Shown here piece after piece: positions 1 to 8,656 of a stretch of DNA of 64,000 nt (the stretch's first letter is position 1; every line of letters begins with the position of its first letter). The position numbers were made by a program, and so were the translations under genes. Origin of the DNA: Bacillota bacterium (GTDB taxonomy: Bacteria; Bacillota; Clostridia; Acetivibrionales; DTU013). The stretch spans positions 103,502 to 167,501 of the forward strand of contig JAFABI010000068.1 of the NCBI GenBank assembly GCA_023426125.1. Direction: 5' to 3'. Under the pieces are notes generated by a model that worked only from the letters and a program-made list of their open reading frames with translations, had not been told where the DNA came from and searched no databases.

Positions 1-1081
1 CCACAAGAATGATCAGTCTGCACTTCGGCGCCAGGTCTTCCGCAGGTTTCCGGAAACGCCCCCTCTCATATGAGAACAGGGAAAAGATAATATCCGTCGC
101 TGCGGACATATCATCTTTAAAAGCAGCTTCCAGTTGCTCCACAATGGTATGATCCTTCAATTCTTCATCCGGTATGGATCTGCAGATGGACTCCGCCAGT
201 GCCCTCTCCGGGTTTCCCTTCCCATCTCCGGGTCTTGTCGCACACCATTTCCACCGCTTCACATTTCCGGCCAGCTCTTCGGCCTGCAGCCCGGGCAAAA
301 GACCGGACCTGATCAGGGAGGATTTGCCGCAGCCGCTCCTTCCCACCAGCATCATGAACTGATTCTCTTTTTCCCCCAGTGTCCGGTAAATCCCGGCAAG
401 CTCCTGGATTGCCCCGTCCCGCCCGAAAAAAACCTGCGCATGTTCAAACTCAAATCTTTCCAGTCCTCTGAAGGGATTTCCGATATTCAGCAGGGCGGCA
501 TCACTATCCGGCTGCAGCCTGTCGAGAATAAACCCGGTCAGGATTGCCCGGATCTGTTTCTCAAACAGATTTTCGAAAGCTTCCTCACTTTCATAGCGCT
601 GCATGGATCCGATATAGCCTTCCCTTTCGCTGCCGAACCATCGATGGATAAAAAGCTGCAGCCTGGCTTGCTGCTCTTTGTCCACCATTTCCGGCGAAAG
701 GGGAGCATCCTTTTTGTATACGTATATACTTGGTTTTCCGTTCTTCTTTTTTGACTCTACCGCGCTCTCGAATTCATAGGCCGTACCGGATTCATAAAAC
801 CTTTCCGTCCTCCCGCCCTGTTCGTCCAATGCCTCCAACACAAGCGGCGTCCCCATTCTGGACCACAAAATGCAGATCAGGATATCCACCTCGAGAAGCT
901 CCATAATCTGATCCTGATAGCTCTTTGTCGCTTCGAAAATATCATCCTCCCAGAAATAGGAGGTCAGCAGGACATCGCAGGATAAAAACCCTTCCGCAAG
1001 CCTTTTCAGCACTTTCTTCGCAAACGCTCTCTCCGCCGCCACATCCCCCGGAGAGGACACGAAAACCTTGATCGTTTTCAT
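1..1081 (-). CDS. DUF4062/TIR-like nSTAND NTPase, C-terminus beyond window
   Basis: The gene starts at ATG 1081 and runs off the left edge after about 360 codons. The N-terminus reads VFVSSPGDVAAER, typical of the DUF4062/TIR-like effector domain found at the front of many STAND proteins (about residues 1-185). A linker then leads to the nSTAND1 signature NPFRGL...FFGR (about residues 205-225) and a P-loop VGRSGCGKSS (Walker A); the last visible residues, CRLIILV, look like the start of Walker B. Such proteins are signal-transducing or conflict-system ATPases that oligomerise after sensing a trigger through C-terminal repeats, which here lie outside the window. It follows the SEDS gene by about 40 bp on the same strand, so the two are probably cotranscribed. 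A GAGG ribosome site lies about 13 nt upstream. The domain call is firm; the trigger and the effector chemistry are unknown. Confidence 0.85.
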   Translation of the reverse strand, partial: MKTIKVFVSSPGDVAAERAFAKKVLKRLAEGFLSCDVLLTSYFWEDDIFEATKSYQDQIMELLEVDILICILWSRMGTPLVLEALDEQGGRTERFYESGTAYEFESAVESKKKNGKPSIYVYKKDAPLSPEMVDKEQQARLQLFIHRWFGSEREGYIGSMQRYESEEAFENLFEKQIRAILTGFILDRLQPDSDAALLNIGNPFRGLERFEFEHAQVFFGRDGAIQELAGIYRTLGEKENQFMMLVGRSGCGKSSLIRSGLLPGLQAEELAGNVKRWKWCATRPGDGKGNPERALAESICRSIPDEELKDHTIVEQLEAAFKDDMSAATDIIFSLFSYERGRFRKPAEDLAPKCRLIILV

Positions 1082-1122
1082 AAAACTTCACACAACCTCA
1101 TTCTTGTCTCGTTCAGCCCAAA

Positions 1123-2463
1123 TTACAAAAACCGGTCAAACATGTGGAAAAACGCTCCCTGGACATCATGATACAGGACCTTGAGCAGGATCATCCCGAA
1201 TAGCGCCGCCGCAAAAGCAAGAACCTTTTTCCCGTTAAAAATTGCCGTATTATATACCTCTTCTTTTCTCTTCAGAATCTTATAAATCAAAGAAGCGGAA
1301 ATGCAAAGGGTCAGGACGCCATACTTCCCATAGCCTAAGAAGGGAATCCCTATGGAATTGGGAAACAAAAGCCCTACCGCGGTCAGCATTCCGATATACG
1401 CCATCCCTACCGTCATCAGCGTCATATTCAGGCACAGGATGGACTCGAACCTGTTCCGCGTTCTGCACGCAGCCTGGAGTCCCAAATAGAGATACAGAAG
1501 GAATATGGCCCCCGTCAGGATCAGGCCGATCAAGCCGTACTCCTCACCAATAACCGAAAAGACAAAACCGCCAACAGCTTCGGGCAGCCTATCCATCGCC
1601 TGAATGCTCGTTCCCGGTCCCGTTCCGAAGATCCCGCCGCGTACAAAGCCAAGTACCGACTGCTGCAGCTGCCAGCCATCACCGTATAAATCCGTCATCG
1701 TTACGGAATTGACAAGCCGCAGTAAATTCAGATCCAAAGGCAGGTCCTCAAGGCGGAAAAGCTTAAGCTTCAGTGCCAGCCAGTAGGCAAGGATGCAAAG
1801 AATAGCAACCGCTGTCAGCAAAACGGCTGCTTTCGTAAGGATCCTCACGATCCTGGATTTTCCATAATGGATGTTCACAATTGCCAAAACCAGTGCGAAA
1901 AGATAGAACAGCGCGATATCGTTGGGCTGGATAAAAACCAGAAACAGCAACAGCGCCGACAGAATTGCAAAAGCAACCCTCCGTGCCTTCTTCTGATAGA
2001 AATCATACGAGTCCTGTAAAACGGAAACGGCAAGCACAAACAGAAAAACAGCGAAATTGCCGGTGTTAATTCCTATGGAAAAAAGCCGGATGTATCGCAT
2101 GCATCCATTGACCTGTAAACCGATTCCGGGAATGGACGCCAATATACAGAAAAACACCGCAAAGATAACGAAGATCAGGGGATTTACCTTTAATCTTTTG
2201 ATATCGAATTTCTGGATCAACAGAAAAAGAAGAATGCCGAAAAACAGATACTCCAGATACTTTTTAATATAAAAAAAGGCATCCCCATAATTATCATAGG
2301 CATCATAGTATCCTGCGGCCTGAATGACCCAGAAGCTCCACATGACAAGCACATACAGCAGGAATAGCAGAACTTCGTGCGTGTGGTTGTCAAACCAGGA
2401 CCTGAAGTTGACAAGAATCCGGTTCCGTTTGAAATTTTTCATTTTAATTGATATGCTATTCAT
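1123..2463 (-). CDS. divergent SEDS (FtsW/RodA/SpoVE-like) membrane protein
   Basis: A polytopic membrane protein of about 446 residues with roughly ten hydrophobic segments. SEDS-family hallmarks are recognisable: GDGWQLQQS, GGIFGTGPG, PEAVGGFVFSVIGEEYGLIG and GIPFLGYGKY near the end. SEDS proteins polymerise peptidoglycan from lipid II. Two signatures are degraded. The usual QPSE segment reads INTGN. The TDF motif, whose Asp I take to be the catalytic residue of RodA/FtsW, reads GGF. It may therefore be inactive or have another role. Start choice is difficult: ATG 2463 has AAGGAG only 1 nt away, ATG 2442 lies about 20 nt from that site, and the frame stays open to ATG 2547. It lies between the SIR2-glycosyltransferase and nSTAND genes on the same strand, which is an odd setting for a division or elongation polymerase. 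Confidence 0.8.
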   Translation of the reverse strand: MNSISIKMKNFKRNRILVNFRSWFDNHTHEVLLFLLYVLVMWSFWVIQAAGYYDAYDNYGDAFFYIKKYLEYLFFGILLFLLIQKFDIKRLKVNPLIFVIFAVFFCILASIPGIGLQVNGCMRYIRLFSIGINTGNFAVFLFVLAVSVLQDSYDFYQKKARRVAFAILSALLLFLVFIQPNDIALFYLFALVLAIVNIHYGKSRIVRILTKAAVLLTAVAILCILAYWLALKLKLFRLEDLPLDLNLLRLVNSVTMTDLYGDGWQLQQSVLGFVRGGIFGTGPGTSIQAMDRLPEAVGGFVFSVIGEEYGLIGLILTGAIFLLYLYLGLQAACRTRNRFESILCLNMTLMTVGMAYIGMLTAVGLLFPNSIGIPFLGYGKYGVLTLCISASLIYKILKRKEEVYNTAIFNGKKVLAFAAALFGMILLKVLYHDVQGAFFHMFDRFL

Positions 2464-2713
2464 GCTCCTTGTCCATTCCAAACGACAGGCACTTTTGGAT
2501 GGTGTCCTCGGAATAGCCGTGAAAAGGCGGCCAAAAGCATCTATCATTTTACTTGCTTTTTATATCTTTAACAAAGGGGTGGTTACATACCCTATCGTAT
2601 GGATTCTGATATTCACTGCTATTTGGACTGAATCCCTTAAATTCCTTTAACAGGATAAATTCAGGATCGGGTTGGGTTTCCCAGGAACTATCCGCCAATG
2701 CAGGCATCGCTTA

Positions 2714-4966
2714 TCACTTTGGCAATATCCTTTCAACCTGTGTGATAAGCTCGGCCAGACTTTTATGGGAGGTAATCCTCACTTCCGGGCACATAGGCCT
2801 TAACTGCTTGATCCACCGAGCAATTTCCCAGAACAGGTCATAGTATTCCTCGCCTGTCTCATTTCCGGAACGCCGTATATTCCTGTATTCTTTTGCAGCC
2901 GCAAGCAGTATTTCCTTCCATCTGGTTTTGCCTGACAATATATTCTCAAATTGACGACGCAATGCGTCGTATGAACGTTTGCAGCTCTCCAGGGAGTGCT
3001 TGTTTCCGTACAGGACCGCAGATAAATAGATATCATACATTTGTTCCGACAGAGCGTCCAGTTTCTCTTTCGTATACTGTTCTTTCACCCAGGCATAGCC
3101 GTTCCTGCATATGTTTTCTACCGCGTCCCTGTTATCCATTGCCCATCGGATCGCATTTCCAAATGCCTTGTGTGCATTCTCCTGATCCGATATATCCACA
3201 AGGTGCCCCCGGTTACTTCCCAGTATTTCATGCAAACCGCCGACATCCGATGCAATCACGAATTTTTTCATGGCCAGCGCTTCCAGTGCGACATAACCGA
3301 AGGGCTCGTACCTGGATGGAATTACGACTACATCCGCCAGCCGATACGCAGACCACAGCTTCCGCAGATGCTCATCGAAGGGTATATCCCCCATATCCAG
3401 CCTCAAAGAGAATGCTTTGTCAACAAAATCAGCTTCGCATTCGTCGACATACAATTTCCGAGCCGCAGTCCCGTACGCGCCATCCACCATCACTATCTTC
3501 ATTAAGCTTCCGTCTGCCGTTATTTCCGGGCCTACAAACAACACCTGGAAATCCCTGCCGCCAATACCGTTGAGCGCCCGGTTCAGTATGTCGATCCCCT
3601 TGCGGTAAGTGGCACGGCCAAAGTACGCGATGGTGAATTTATCTTTTTTGAACACATTCCCCTTACCCTTGTCCAGCGGCGTTGGGCTTAATTCCACGAA
3701 TTGCCCTTCCTGCGGCAGGATAAAAGGGGCAGACACTTTCAAAGCCGAATGCTTGACGCCTTCCGGCAAGCTCTTTATATAGCTTTTAGATAAAGCCAGC
3801 AGGCGCGGGATTGCGGGGTAATACGAATCCTCATAGCGTTTTGCATCGTCCAAAACGAATTCAACTTTTTCTTCTTCCCCTTTGTGCTTCAGGCATTCCA
3901 GTTCGTCGGATTCAAGGCTGTGAGACGTGTATACCACCGGCATCCCCAGTTCTGTTGCCGTATAGGCGGATATGAAGTCATGGGCATGAATGATGTCGAA
4001 TTTCTCTTCGGCTACGCATTGATAGGTTTGCGACATCGCTGTGGCACGAAGATAGGTAAAGCCGAAGGAATTGTCTTTCTTTTCTGTTTTGGCTTCGCTT
4101 TCATAATACTTTTCCGTTGAACATTCGCTGAATCTTATGGGTTGTTTCGTCTCTTCAAGAATCTTTTTCAGCGAATAGTAATATGTCTGGACGCCGCCGA
4201 CGCCGTTCGCGTTATAAAGTATGTGCTTTACATGCAATTCGGGGCTCATTTCCCTGATTTCACTTTCAAAATAGCTTTCTGCCGATGATGTTATATGTAC
4301 ATTGCCTTGATCTGTTATTTCCAGATGCCTCTCATTGAGAAAAGGGTCGACAATCACGTTTTTATCCTGCCTGGAAACCGTCTCCACCAATGCGTTGCCC
4401 AAAGCATCTTTATAGAAGCTGTAGCCAAGAAATACGAAGGGGATCCCCTGACCTATCTGCCCGATAAGGTGTACCCATACAGGTGCTTTGCGCTCTACAA
4501 CCGCTTCGATCTCATTTCCCGAAAAGCACATATTGTACGGGTCGTGTATATCGCCGCACAATTTTATGATGTCAAAATGCCCGTTTACATTTTCAGCATA
4601 GGATTCCGACTTATGCGTATACCGGTTATAGGGAATACCTTGCTTTTCCAGGACATATTCCAGCAGGGTATCCTGGTTTGTCGTGTATGCTGCCCTTATA
4701 ACACCCCTGCCGATTAAAAAAGCAAGCATTTTATATTCCGGCGTATTGTTATAAGTGGATGTCGTCAGGGCTTCGGCTACACACTTCTTAAAGCTCTTAT
4801 AGAGGTCAGCGTCTTTCTCGCAGGCTTCAGCCAGTTTCCATATGGTTTCTTCCTTCATTGCAGCATCCGTCAGCTGGAGCGACTGTCTCGCTCTTGCCAA
4901 AAGATCTCCTGCAGTGGGTATTCCGCTTGTAAAAGACATACCGGCGCCAAAAAATATTCTTTCCAT
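2714..4966 (-). CDS. SIR2-like domain fused to GT4 glycosyltransferase
   Basis: A 750-residue two-domain protein with a strong GGGAGG ribosome site before ATG 4966. Residues 1-240 have a SIR2-like order of motifs: GAGMSFTSGIPT (7-18), TTNQD (95-99), KLCGD (135-139) and FLGYS (179-183). SIR2 domains bind NAD and in defence proteins often hydrolyse it. The motif that normally reads LHG, with the catalytic His, is LCG here (Cys137). Residues about 245-660 form a GT-B glycosyltransferase of family GT4: NGVGGVQTYYY acceptor-domain start, AHDF, YTSHS, YFGRATYRKG, and the donor-site E-x7-E element EPFGYVALE (554-562). A helical tail of about 100 residues follows. I know of no characterised protein with this arrangement. 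It heads a possible operon with the SEDS-like and nSTAND genes. It could be a host-glycan enzyme with a sensing domain, or a conflict effector. Confidence 0.88.
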   Translation of the reverse strand: MERIFFGAGMSFTSGIPTAGDLLARARQSLQLTDAAMKEETIWKLAEACEKDADLYKSFKKCVAEALTTSTYNNTPEYKMLAFLIGRGVIRAAYTTNQDTLLEYVLEKQGIPYNRYTHKSESYAENVNGHFDIIKLCGDIHDPYNMCFSGNEIEAVVERKAPVWVHLIGQIGQGIPFVFLGYSFYKDALGNALVETVSRQDKNVIVDPFLNERHLEITDQGNVHITSSAESYFESEIREMSPELHVKHILYNANGVGGVQTYYYSLKKILEETKQPIRFSECSTEKYYESEAKTEKKDNSFGFTYLRATAMSQTYQCVAEEKFDIIHAHDFISAYTATELGMPVVYTSHSLESDELECLKHKGEEEKVEFVLDDAKRYEDSYYPAIPRLLALSKSYIKSLPEGVKHSALKVSAPFILPQEGQFVELSPTPLDKGKGNVFKKDKFTIAYFGRATYRKGIDILNRALNGIGGRDFQVLFVGPEITADGSLMKIVMVDGAYGTAARKLYVDECEADFVDKAFSLRLDMGDIPFDEHLRKLWSAYRLADVVVIPSRYEPFGYVALEALAMKKFVIASDVGGLHEILGSNRGHLVDISDQENAHKAFGNAIRWAMDNRDAVENICRNGYAWVKEQYTKEKLDALSEQMYDIYLSAVLYGNKHSLESCKRSYDALRRQFENILSGKTRWKEILLAAAKEYRNIRRSGNETGEEYYDLFWEIARWIKQLRPMCPEVRITSHKSLAELITQVERILPK

Positions 4967-5115
4967 ACGATCCCCCCTCCCAATTACACTTCCTTTTTCA
5001 AATGTCCGCTTGTTCCCTTGCTGAAGTCTTTTTCAAGCTGGCGTTCGGGCCAAGTAAAAAATAACGCCTTTGAGCACTCTTTCTGTAAACCGGCCGTGGA
5101 TATATTCTTCATCCT

Positions 5116-5439
5116 CTAATTATGATAAGCAGCGCAGTGAAAGATCACTTGAGGGTTGTAAACGGAAAAAAGCTTATCCATTTTGTTAAAATTTAATACA
5201 GATGCAATGCATGCCTCAAAACATACTTCAGATCCATATTTGAAAATAAGCTCTTTCTGAAGCTCATAAGCCCTTTGTTCATTAATATCAATGATGATTA
5301 GTTTTTCAGGAGAACACTCCACGATTTGTCTGCAAATCTCACTGCCTATGGTTCCGCCTCCTCCAGTTACGAGACAGACCTTTCCTTTGATGAATTTGTA
5401 ATATGCGTCATGATAGACTGCTTTTGCTCTTGTTTCCAA
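5116..5439 (-). pseudogene. fragment of CapD/PglF-type nucleotide-sugar dehydratase
   Basis: A 107-codon remnant of the Rossmann core of a CapD/PglF-like UDP-sugar 4,6-dehydratase. It keeps VCLVTGGGGTIGSEICRQI, KLIIIDINE and FHCAAY, which line up with the same motifs of the two complete relatives at 26568-28472 and 31649-33553. The reading frame stops right after FHCAAYHN, where the family continues with KHVPLME. The N-terminal membrane domain and the whole catalytic and C-terminal half are missing. Frame similarity continues a few codons upstream of the Met (to about 5460). It is not expected to be active. Confidence 0.8.
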
Positions 5440-5502
5440 TAACGGACGTGTGGTTTCTATGGCATTCTCATTTTACATAATATCATTCTACAATCAAAAT
5501 TT

Positions 5503-5593
5503 CTATATTATTCTCGCCCCGCTGCCTGTTTTGCTAAAGTACACCATATAGGAACCCTTAAATTCAGGATGTTTGTGAGGGAAATGTGCATTA
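5503..5593 (-). pseudogene. 3'-end relic of a galacturonokinase-like gene
   Basis: Read on the minus strand this stretch encodes HFPHKHPEFKGSYMVYFSKT followed by GSGARII and a TAG stop. This matches nearly residue for residue the last 25 codons of the intact kinase that ends at 6422. No more of the kinase is present, and similarity stops after the stop codon. The lipoprotein gene therefore sits between the complete kinase and a second copy of its 3' end, which suggests a tandem duplication followed by deletion. Confidence 0.8.
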
Positions 5594-6283
5594 TCATTCC
5601 AAAGACAAGCTGCTTATCTGCTCCTGCTTTTCAGCCTCATACTGCTGCCTGGCCTCATCAACCGCATCTGGAGGCAGACCATTTTCCTTGAGTTCCCCGG
5701 TCATCCTGTCAATAATATCGTTAAATTTGCTATCGCACTCCTCCTGCAGAGCCAGCGTCAAATTCAAATATTTATCATGGAGCGCCGAATTATCCTCGGA
5801 AGCCTTATCTTCTTCCAATTCCTTCAACGCCTGCTTTATCAAGGCTTGCAGCTTTGCCGCCGTAACGCCCCGCAGTGCGTCAGCTTCAGCATAGTACTTT
5901 TTTACGATCTTATCTTCAAGCTCTGTTTTTTCTGCATCAAGTTCAGTCTCCTTCTGTGAACCGTCTGCCGAAACCGACTCTTTTTTTGTGGTTTCATCAG
6001 ACTTTTCACCTGGATCCGGTTCCACACTCCCGGATTGTTCATTGCTTATTGAGCTTTCCACCTGTGATGCAGTCTGCTCCGTCACATTATCAGTCTGGCC
6101 TGCATCTGCGGAAACGGCAGTGGTGGACCCGGTAACTCTTTCTGTCTGTATTTCACTTGTAATGCAAGCAGTACTGCTTTTAGCCCCGTTCTCCTTTTTC
6201 TGCGAACAGGCAGTTAAAAAAAACAAAGAAAAAATTAAAGTCAAGAGTGTAAAATAACAAAAAGCCGTTGTTTTTTTTATCAT
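5594..6283 (-). CDS. putative lipoprotein of unknown function
   Basis: About 229 residues starting at ATG 6283, chosen because GAGG lies 5 nt upstream and because the protein then begins with a lipoprotein signal peptide (MIKKTTAFCYF, hydrophobic core, lipobox LTAC). The mature part is a Ser/Thr/Glu-rich linker (about residues 25-110) and a charged helical C-terminus with possible coiled coil (ELEDKIVKKYYAEADAL, DEARQQYEAEKQEQ). I do not recognise the family. It is anchored outside the membrane and lies directly downstream of the kinase gene, so it may be an accessory of the polysaccharide locus. A similarly built but not clearly homologous anchored protein occurs at 28534-29082. Confidence 0.7.
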   Translation of the reverse strand: MIKKTTAFCYFTLLTLIFSLFFLTACSQKKENGAKSSTACITSEIQTERVTGSTTAVSADAGQTDNVTEQTASQVESSISNEQSGSVEPDPGEKSDETTKKESVSADGSQKETELDAEKTELEDKIVKKYYAEADALRGVTAAKLQALIKQALKELEEDKASEDNSALHDKYLNLTLALQEECDSKFNDIIDRMTGELKENGLPPDAVDEARQQYEAEKQEQISSLSLE

Positions 6284-6421
6284 AGGAACCTCATTCAAAT
6301 TCGGGTAGATCCGGTACCTTGGTACCTTTACGGCAAGCCCTTTTTTTTTGCCAATGCCTGAATGGCGGCAAGCCTCTGCGACCTTCTGCACATTCCCGTA
6401 ACCGGAATCTTGTAAAAGCCG

Positions 6422-7606
6422 TTATTTGATTATCCTTGCCCCACTGTCTGTTTTGCTGAAATATACCATGTAGGAATCCTTGAATTCAGGATGCTTGTAT
6501 GGGTATTGCATATCGATCTGCTTTTTTATTTCTTCCTTATATGCCGGATCAACCAGGCCTATGCAGCAGCCCCTATACCCTGCGCCGCTGAAACGGGCTC
6601 CGTATACCCCGGGGCATTCCCGCAGGATATTGAAAATGGAGATCAGTTCCGGACACCCGCATTCATAGTTTTGAATCGAGCTTTCCCCAGACTCAAAAAT
6701 AAGCCGGCCAAAGGCTTCGATATCACCATTTTTCCACGCCTCGACGCCTTTTAGCACTCTCTCATTCTCCGAAAAGAAATGCTCAGCCCTTCTGGCAAAC
6801 CGTCCGGGAATACACCCCTCATACGTCTTGAACGTATCCTTGCTTATATCTCTGAGCCTTGTGTCCTTCAACGGCGCTTTAATTCCACCGGACAGCTCCT
6901 GCAACAGCCATGCGGTCACTTTGCACTCATCGACGCGATTGTTATAGTCTGTCTTGATCAGAGCTTTGCTCAGACCGGAATATACGACAACCACTTCAAA
7001 TTGCTTTAATCCGGCAGGCTTTTTAAGCAGTTGGTATTCGCCGGTGCCGCAATCCATATACAACAAATGCTCATCCATGCTCAGTATGTTTGCCGCCTGG
7101 TCAAGAATACCATTGTTCAGGCCGATAAAGGCAGTCTCCACCCAGTGGCTGTATTCAATCAGTTCCCGCTTTGAGCACTCGAGCTCATTCACATCGCACA
7201 GCGCAAGCAAATATGCGGTAATGACAGCCGCTGATGAGCTTAACCCTCCGATGGGATGCTTACCGCTAATGACCGCATTGATTCCCCGCTTCAGTTTATA
7301 CTTTCTTTTCAAGGAAAGTACCGCCCCACGCAAATAGTTGCCCCAGTATCCCGGCAACGCTCCGGGCACGTTATCAATATGGAAGTAGTCCTTGTCAGGA
7401 AAATCCAGGCTCTGGACTCTTAGGTACCCGCTTTCATCGGCAGAATAGACCATGTCAATGCTGGCATCCAATGTCATCCCGGTAACAAGTCCATACTGAT
7501 GGTCCACATGGGCGCCAAGCGGACATATCCGCAGCGGCGATTTGACAACACTGATATTGACCTCTTCTCTGAATTGGGTAATAAATTTATTTTTTAAATC
7601 TTCCAT
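6422..7606 (-). CDS. GHMP sugar kinase, galacturonokinase-like
   Basis: 394 residues with the three GHMP-kinase motifs: RICPLGAHVDH near residue 27 (sugar-binding, as in galactokinases), GGLSSSAAV (ATP loop) and GARFSGAGYRGCC near the C-terminus. Several stretches resemble, from memory, the plant galacturonokinase GalAK rather than bacterial GalK: CPLGAHxDHQ, NGILDQxA, YMDC, RAEHxFSENxRV, SSIxNYECG. GalAK makes galacturonate-1-phosphate. The gene follows UDP-glucuronate 4-epimerase by 18 bp and UDP-glucose dehydrogenase lies upstream, so the whole group concerns UDP-uronic acids. A UDP-sugar pyrophosphorylase that would be needed next is not in the window. An ordinary galactokinase cannot be excluded without a tree. 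Confidence 0.82.
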   Translation of the reverse strand: MEDLKNKFITQFREEVNISVVKSPLRICPLGAHVDHQYGLVTGMTLDASIDMVYSADESGYLRVQSLDFPDKDYFHIDNVPGALPGYWGNYLRGAVLSLKRKYKLKRGINAVISGKHPIGGLSSSAAVITAYLLALCDVNELECSKRELIEYSHWVETAFIGLNNGILDQAANILSMDEHLLYMDCGTGEYQLLKKPAGLKQFEVVVVYSGLSKALIKTDYNNRVDECKVTAWLLQELSGGIKAPLKDTRLRDISKDTFKTYEGCIPGRFARRAEHFFSENERVLKGVEAWKNGDIEAFGRLIFESGESSIQNYECGCPELISIFNILRECPGVYGARFSGAGYRGCCIGLVDPAYKEEIKKQIDMQYPYKHPEFKDSYMVYFSKTDSGARIIK

Positions 7607-7624
7607 AAGCCACCTTTTATTCGC

Positions 7625-8656
7625 TTATTTCATGTTATAATATTTGACATACCAGTCCATAAACCTTTGCAAACCATCCTCTATCGGTGTTTGCGGCTTA
7701 AAGCCTACAGCCTCTTGCAGCAAATCCGTTGAAGCATAGGTTGCAGGGACATCCCCCGGCTTGATCGGTTCAAATATTTTTTCAAAAACCACTTCTCTCC
7801 CCAATGACCTGCTTAAAGCTTTCTCCAATGCTCCGATAAAATCCATCAGCTTCTCAGGGCTGTTGTTTCCGATGTTAAACACCTTATGCGGAACAGCGCC
7901 AATGGGTGGATTGCCCAAGAGCCGCTCAATCCCCTCAACGATGTCATCAACATAGGTGAAGTCCCGGTAAAGATCGTTTTTAAAATCACCGTTGTTGAAT
8001 ATCCGGATTGGCTCATTTTTAAAATACTTATTTGTGAATGAAAAATATGCCATATCCGGACGGCCCATTGGGCCGTAAACAGTAAAAAAGCGCAAACCTG
8101 TAGCCGGAATCTTGTAAAGGTGGCTATAAGTATGCGCCATTAATTCATTGGATTTCTTTGTTGCTGCATAAAGTGATACGGGATTGTCTACAAAATCTGT
8201 TTCTTCAAAAGGCACTTTTTTATTGGCGCCATAGACCGAACTGGAGGATGCATATACAAGATGTTCTACCGGGCAATGCCTGCATGCTTCAAGAATGTTG
8301 AAAAATCCTATGATGTTGCTGTTGATGTAAACATCGGGATTCTCTATGGAGTACCGCACTCCCGCTTGAGCAGCCAGGTTCACTACGACATCAGGCCTAT
8401 ACTCCTTAAAGGTATTTATAACCATCTCTTTATCAGAGATATCGCCTTTTATGAAACGAAATCGCTCAAAAGGCTTTAGTAATTCCAGGCGGGCATATTT
8501 AAGGTTTACATCATAATAATCATTGATATTGTCAATGCCGATTACCCTGCAGCCCTGCTCCAGTAACCTCCTTGATAAGAAGAATCCAATGAAGCCTGCT
8601 GCCCCGGTGATAAGATAAGTTTTACTCCTGTCCAACTGCCTGTTGTTTTCCGACAC
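7625..8656 (-). CDS. UDP-glucuronate 4-epimerase family protein
   Basis: 343-residue extended SDR epimerase. It has the NAD motif GAAGFIG, the GVRYSIENP stretch typical of UDP-GlcA epimerases, catalytic Ser-rich YASSSSVYG, the YxxxK pair as YAATK, and RFFTVYGPMGRPDMA. It should interconvert UDP-glucuronate and UDP-galacturonate in the cytoplasm. The start is GTG 8656, placed by an AGGAGG 8 nt upstream that lies inside the 3' end of the UDP-glucose dehydrogenase gene. The two genes overlap by 35 bp, so translation is probably coupled. Substrate is inferred from sequence and from the upstream enzyme, which makes UDP-GlcA. Confidence 0.9.
   Translation of the reverse strand: MSENNRQLDRSKTYLITGAAGFIGFFLSRRLLEQGCRVIGIDNINDYYDVNLKYARLELLKPFERFRFIKGDISDKEMVINTFKEYRPDVVVNLAAQAGVRYSIENPDVYINSNIIGFFNILEACRHCPVEHLVYASSSSVYGANKKVPFEETDFVDNPVSLYAATKKSNELMAHTYSHLYKIPATGLRFFTVYGPMGRPDMAYFSFTNKYFKNEPIRIFNNGDFKNDLYRDFTYVDDIVEGIERLLGNPPIGAVPHKVFNIGNNSPEKLMDFIGALEKALSRSLGREVVFEKIFEPIKPGDVPATYASTDLLQEAVGFKPQTPIEDGLQRFMDWYVKYYNMK

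Noticed and set aside
134..754. Open frame of 206 codons on the plus strand
   Set aside because: It is the antisense shadow of the nSTAND gene, whose protein motifs (SSPGDV, GRSGCGKSS) are on the minus strand.
6290..6421. Structured-looking gap with GGTACC repeats and CTTGCCG strings, possibly a riboswitch
   Set aside because: I tried to match it to the c-di-GMP-I fold and found no consistent set of helices; left unassigned.
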